From positions 806,001 through 870,000 of the forward strand of contig NZ_NEVJ01000001.1 of NCBI RefSeq assembly GCF_002261425.1: a stretch of DNA of 64,000 bases, in the 5' to 3' direction. The notes beneath the pieces were generated by a model. It did no database searches, was not told the origin of the DNA, and saw nothing but the letters and a program-made list of their open reading frames with translations. This document shows positions 63,397 to 64,000 of the stretch, piece by piece; position 1 is the stretch's first letter, and each line of letters starts with the position of its first letter. The position numbers were made by a program, and so were the translations under genes. The stretch comes from Bordetella genomosp. 9. Lineage in GTDB: Bacteria; Pseudomonadota; Gammaproteobacteria; Burkholderiales; Burkholderiaceae_B.

Positions 63397-63417
63397 ACCG
63401 CTGAACCGCTGAACCGC
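63394..63417. repeat. Three 8-bp tandem repeats at the ccdA stop codon
   Basis: TGAACCGC is repeated three times, starting with the ccdA stop. Because the unit is 8 bp, it places TGA in all three forward frames (63394, 63402, 63410), making a complete translational stop. Confidence 0.85.
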
Positions 63418-63422
63418 TGGAG

Positions 63423-63440
63423 CACACCCGCGCGGGTGTG
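63423..63440. promoter_or_regulatory. Perfect 18-bp palindrome between ccdA and the thioredoxin-like gene
   Basis: CACACCCGCGCGGGTGTG is self-complementary. It could form an mRNA stem between the two cistrons or bind a dimeric regulator. There is no T-run, so simple termination is less likely. Confidence 0.5.
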
Positions 63441-63507
63441 GGGCTCGCGCAACCAGGCATTCGAATCATTTTCCGCACCAACCAAGGACGACCCGAGGAG
63501 ACCTCTC

Positions 63508-64000
63508 ATGCTGACATTCAAGAAATTCGCCCTGGCGGCCGTATTCGCCCTCTCTGCCCTGCCGCTCGCGGGGATGGCGCAGGCCGCGCAGCCGGCGGCG
63601 CAGGCGCCGGCCTTCACCGGCATAGAAAAGTGGCTGAACAGCGAGCCGCTGGACCTGGCCGCGCTGCGGGGCAAGGTGGTGCTGGTGGACTTCTGGACCT
63701 ACACCTGCATCAATTGCATCCGCACGCTGCCCTACGTGAAAAGCTGGCATGAGAAGTACAAGGACCAGGGCCTGGTGGTGGTGGGCGTGCATACGCCCGA
63801 GTTCGCCTTCGAACGCTCCACCAGGAATGTGCAGGACGCCATCAAGCGTTTCGGCATCACCTACCCCGTGGCGCAGGACAACACGTACGCGACCTGGGAG
63901 GCCTATCGCAATGTCTACTGGCCGGCGTTCTACCTGGTCGACAAGCAGGGCAGGATCATCTACACGCACTTCGGCGAAGGCCAGTACAAGGAGACGGAAG
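63508..64000 (+). CDS. Exported thioredoxin-like (TlpA/DipZ-type redoxin) protein, 3' end outside the window
   Basis: The visible 164 residues comprise a signal peptide (KFALAAVFALSALPLAGMAQ, cleaved near AQA) and a redoxin domain with the active site FWTYTCINCIRTLPYVKSWH. CINC is the dithiol motif. HTPEFAFERSTRNVQDAIKR and YWPAFYLVDKQGRIIYTHFG continue the fold as in DipZ C-terminal domains. GAGGAG precedes the ATG. It probably receives electrons from the CcdA protein upstream and reduces periplasmic disulfides or peroxides. Confidence 0.93.
   Translation, partial: MLTFKKFALAAVFALSALPLAGMAQAAQPAAQAPAFTGIEKWLNSEPLDLAALRGKVVLVDFWTYTCINCIRTLPYVKSWHEKYKDQGLVVVGVHTPEFAFERSTRNVQDAIKRFGITYPVAQDNTYATWEAYRNVYWPAFYLVDKQGRIIYTHFGEGQYKETE

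Noticed and set aside
60672..63404. A 910-codon open frame on the plus strand
   Set aside because: It is antisense to the histidine kinase and response regulator and has no recognisable domain; another high-GC shadow frame.

Overview
The window is GC-rich, densely packed bacterial DNA. It most resembles an environmental Bordetella/Achromobacter-type genome (Betaproteobacteria, Alcaligenaceae). The main reason is the number of Bug-family (TctC-like) periplasmic solute receptors: six in 64 kb, none with a TctAB membrane partner in view. The many LysR/GntR regulators and small oxidative catabolic cassettes fit the same picture. I saw no rRNA, tRNA, CRISPR array, insertion sequence or prophage. 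Most of the window is accessory metabolism, with a few housekeeping genes (aconitase, AlkB, CcdA).

Layout. 1-5085: 5' end of an NDP-forming acyl-CoA synthetase, a LysR gene, a Bug receptor, an SDR/metallo-beta-lactamase-fold pair and a divergent LysR. 5147-8111: iron acquisition, with a candidate Fur dyad, a TonB-dependent siderophore receptor and a PiuC-type hydroxylase. 8460-9086: Xre/RES toxin-antitoxin locus with a broken toxin. 9127-14518: minus-strand operon VOC - SDR - Bug - signal-less TRAP-type receptor - Bug - 3-hydroxyisobutyrate-dehydrogenase-like enzyme, with two ATGA couplings. 14976-16123: small genes, including a divergent cold-shock-fold protein whose leader can fold its Shine-Dalgarno sequence into a hairpin. 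16145-19565: SDR, NmrA-like protein, beta-carbonic anhydrase and a GlxA-type regulator. 19573-29173: acnA and LysR-controlled oxidoreductases, plus a methyltransferase. 29179-30953: hipBA with a 25-bp inverted repeat around its promoter. 31042-36531 and 46589-50836: two parallel GntR-controlled cassettes, each with a Bug receptor and an MmgE/PrpD enzyme. Between them lie a ketopantoate-reductase-like gene, a winged-helix regulator with a beta-propeller protein, vapBC with a 5'-truncated vapB, ypeA, a LysR/Sad-type aldehyde dehydrogenase pair, a WYL regulator with a VOC protein, and a chemoreceptor. 50900-55405: LysR, Bug, LigI-like amidohydrolase, FAD monooxygenase. 55650-64000: DUF1993, HAD, DUF2090 and diguanylate cyclase genes, a PEBP protein, a response regulator - histidine kinase - AlkB operon, and CcdA with a secreted thioredoxin-like protein running off the end.

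How the genes work together. The recurring design is a one-component regulator, a Bug receptor and one to four enzymes for a carboxylic acid. The missing transporters imply shared TctAB or TRAP membrane subunits elsewhere. The least ordinary signals are the cold-shock leader (15438-15601), the Bug/TRAP/Bug receptor trio, the two MmgE/PrpD cassettes with perfect operator-like palindromes, three toxin-antitoxin loci in different states of decay, and a two-component system apparently co-transcribed with a DNA-repair dioxygenase.
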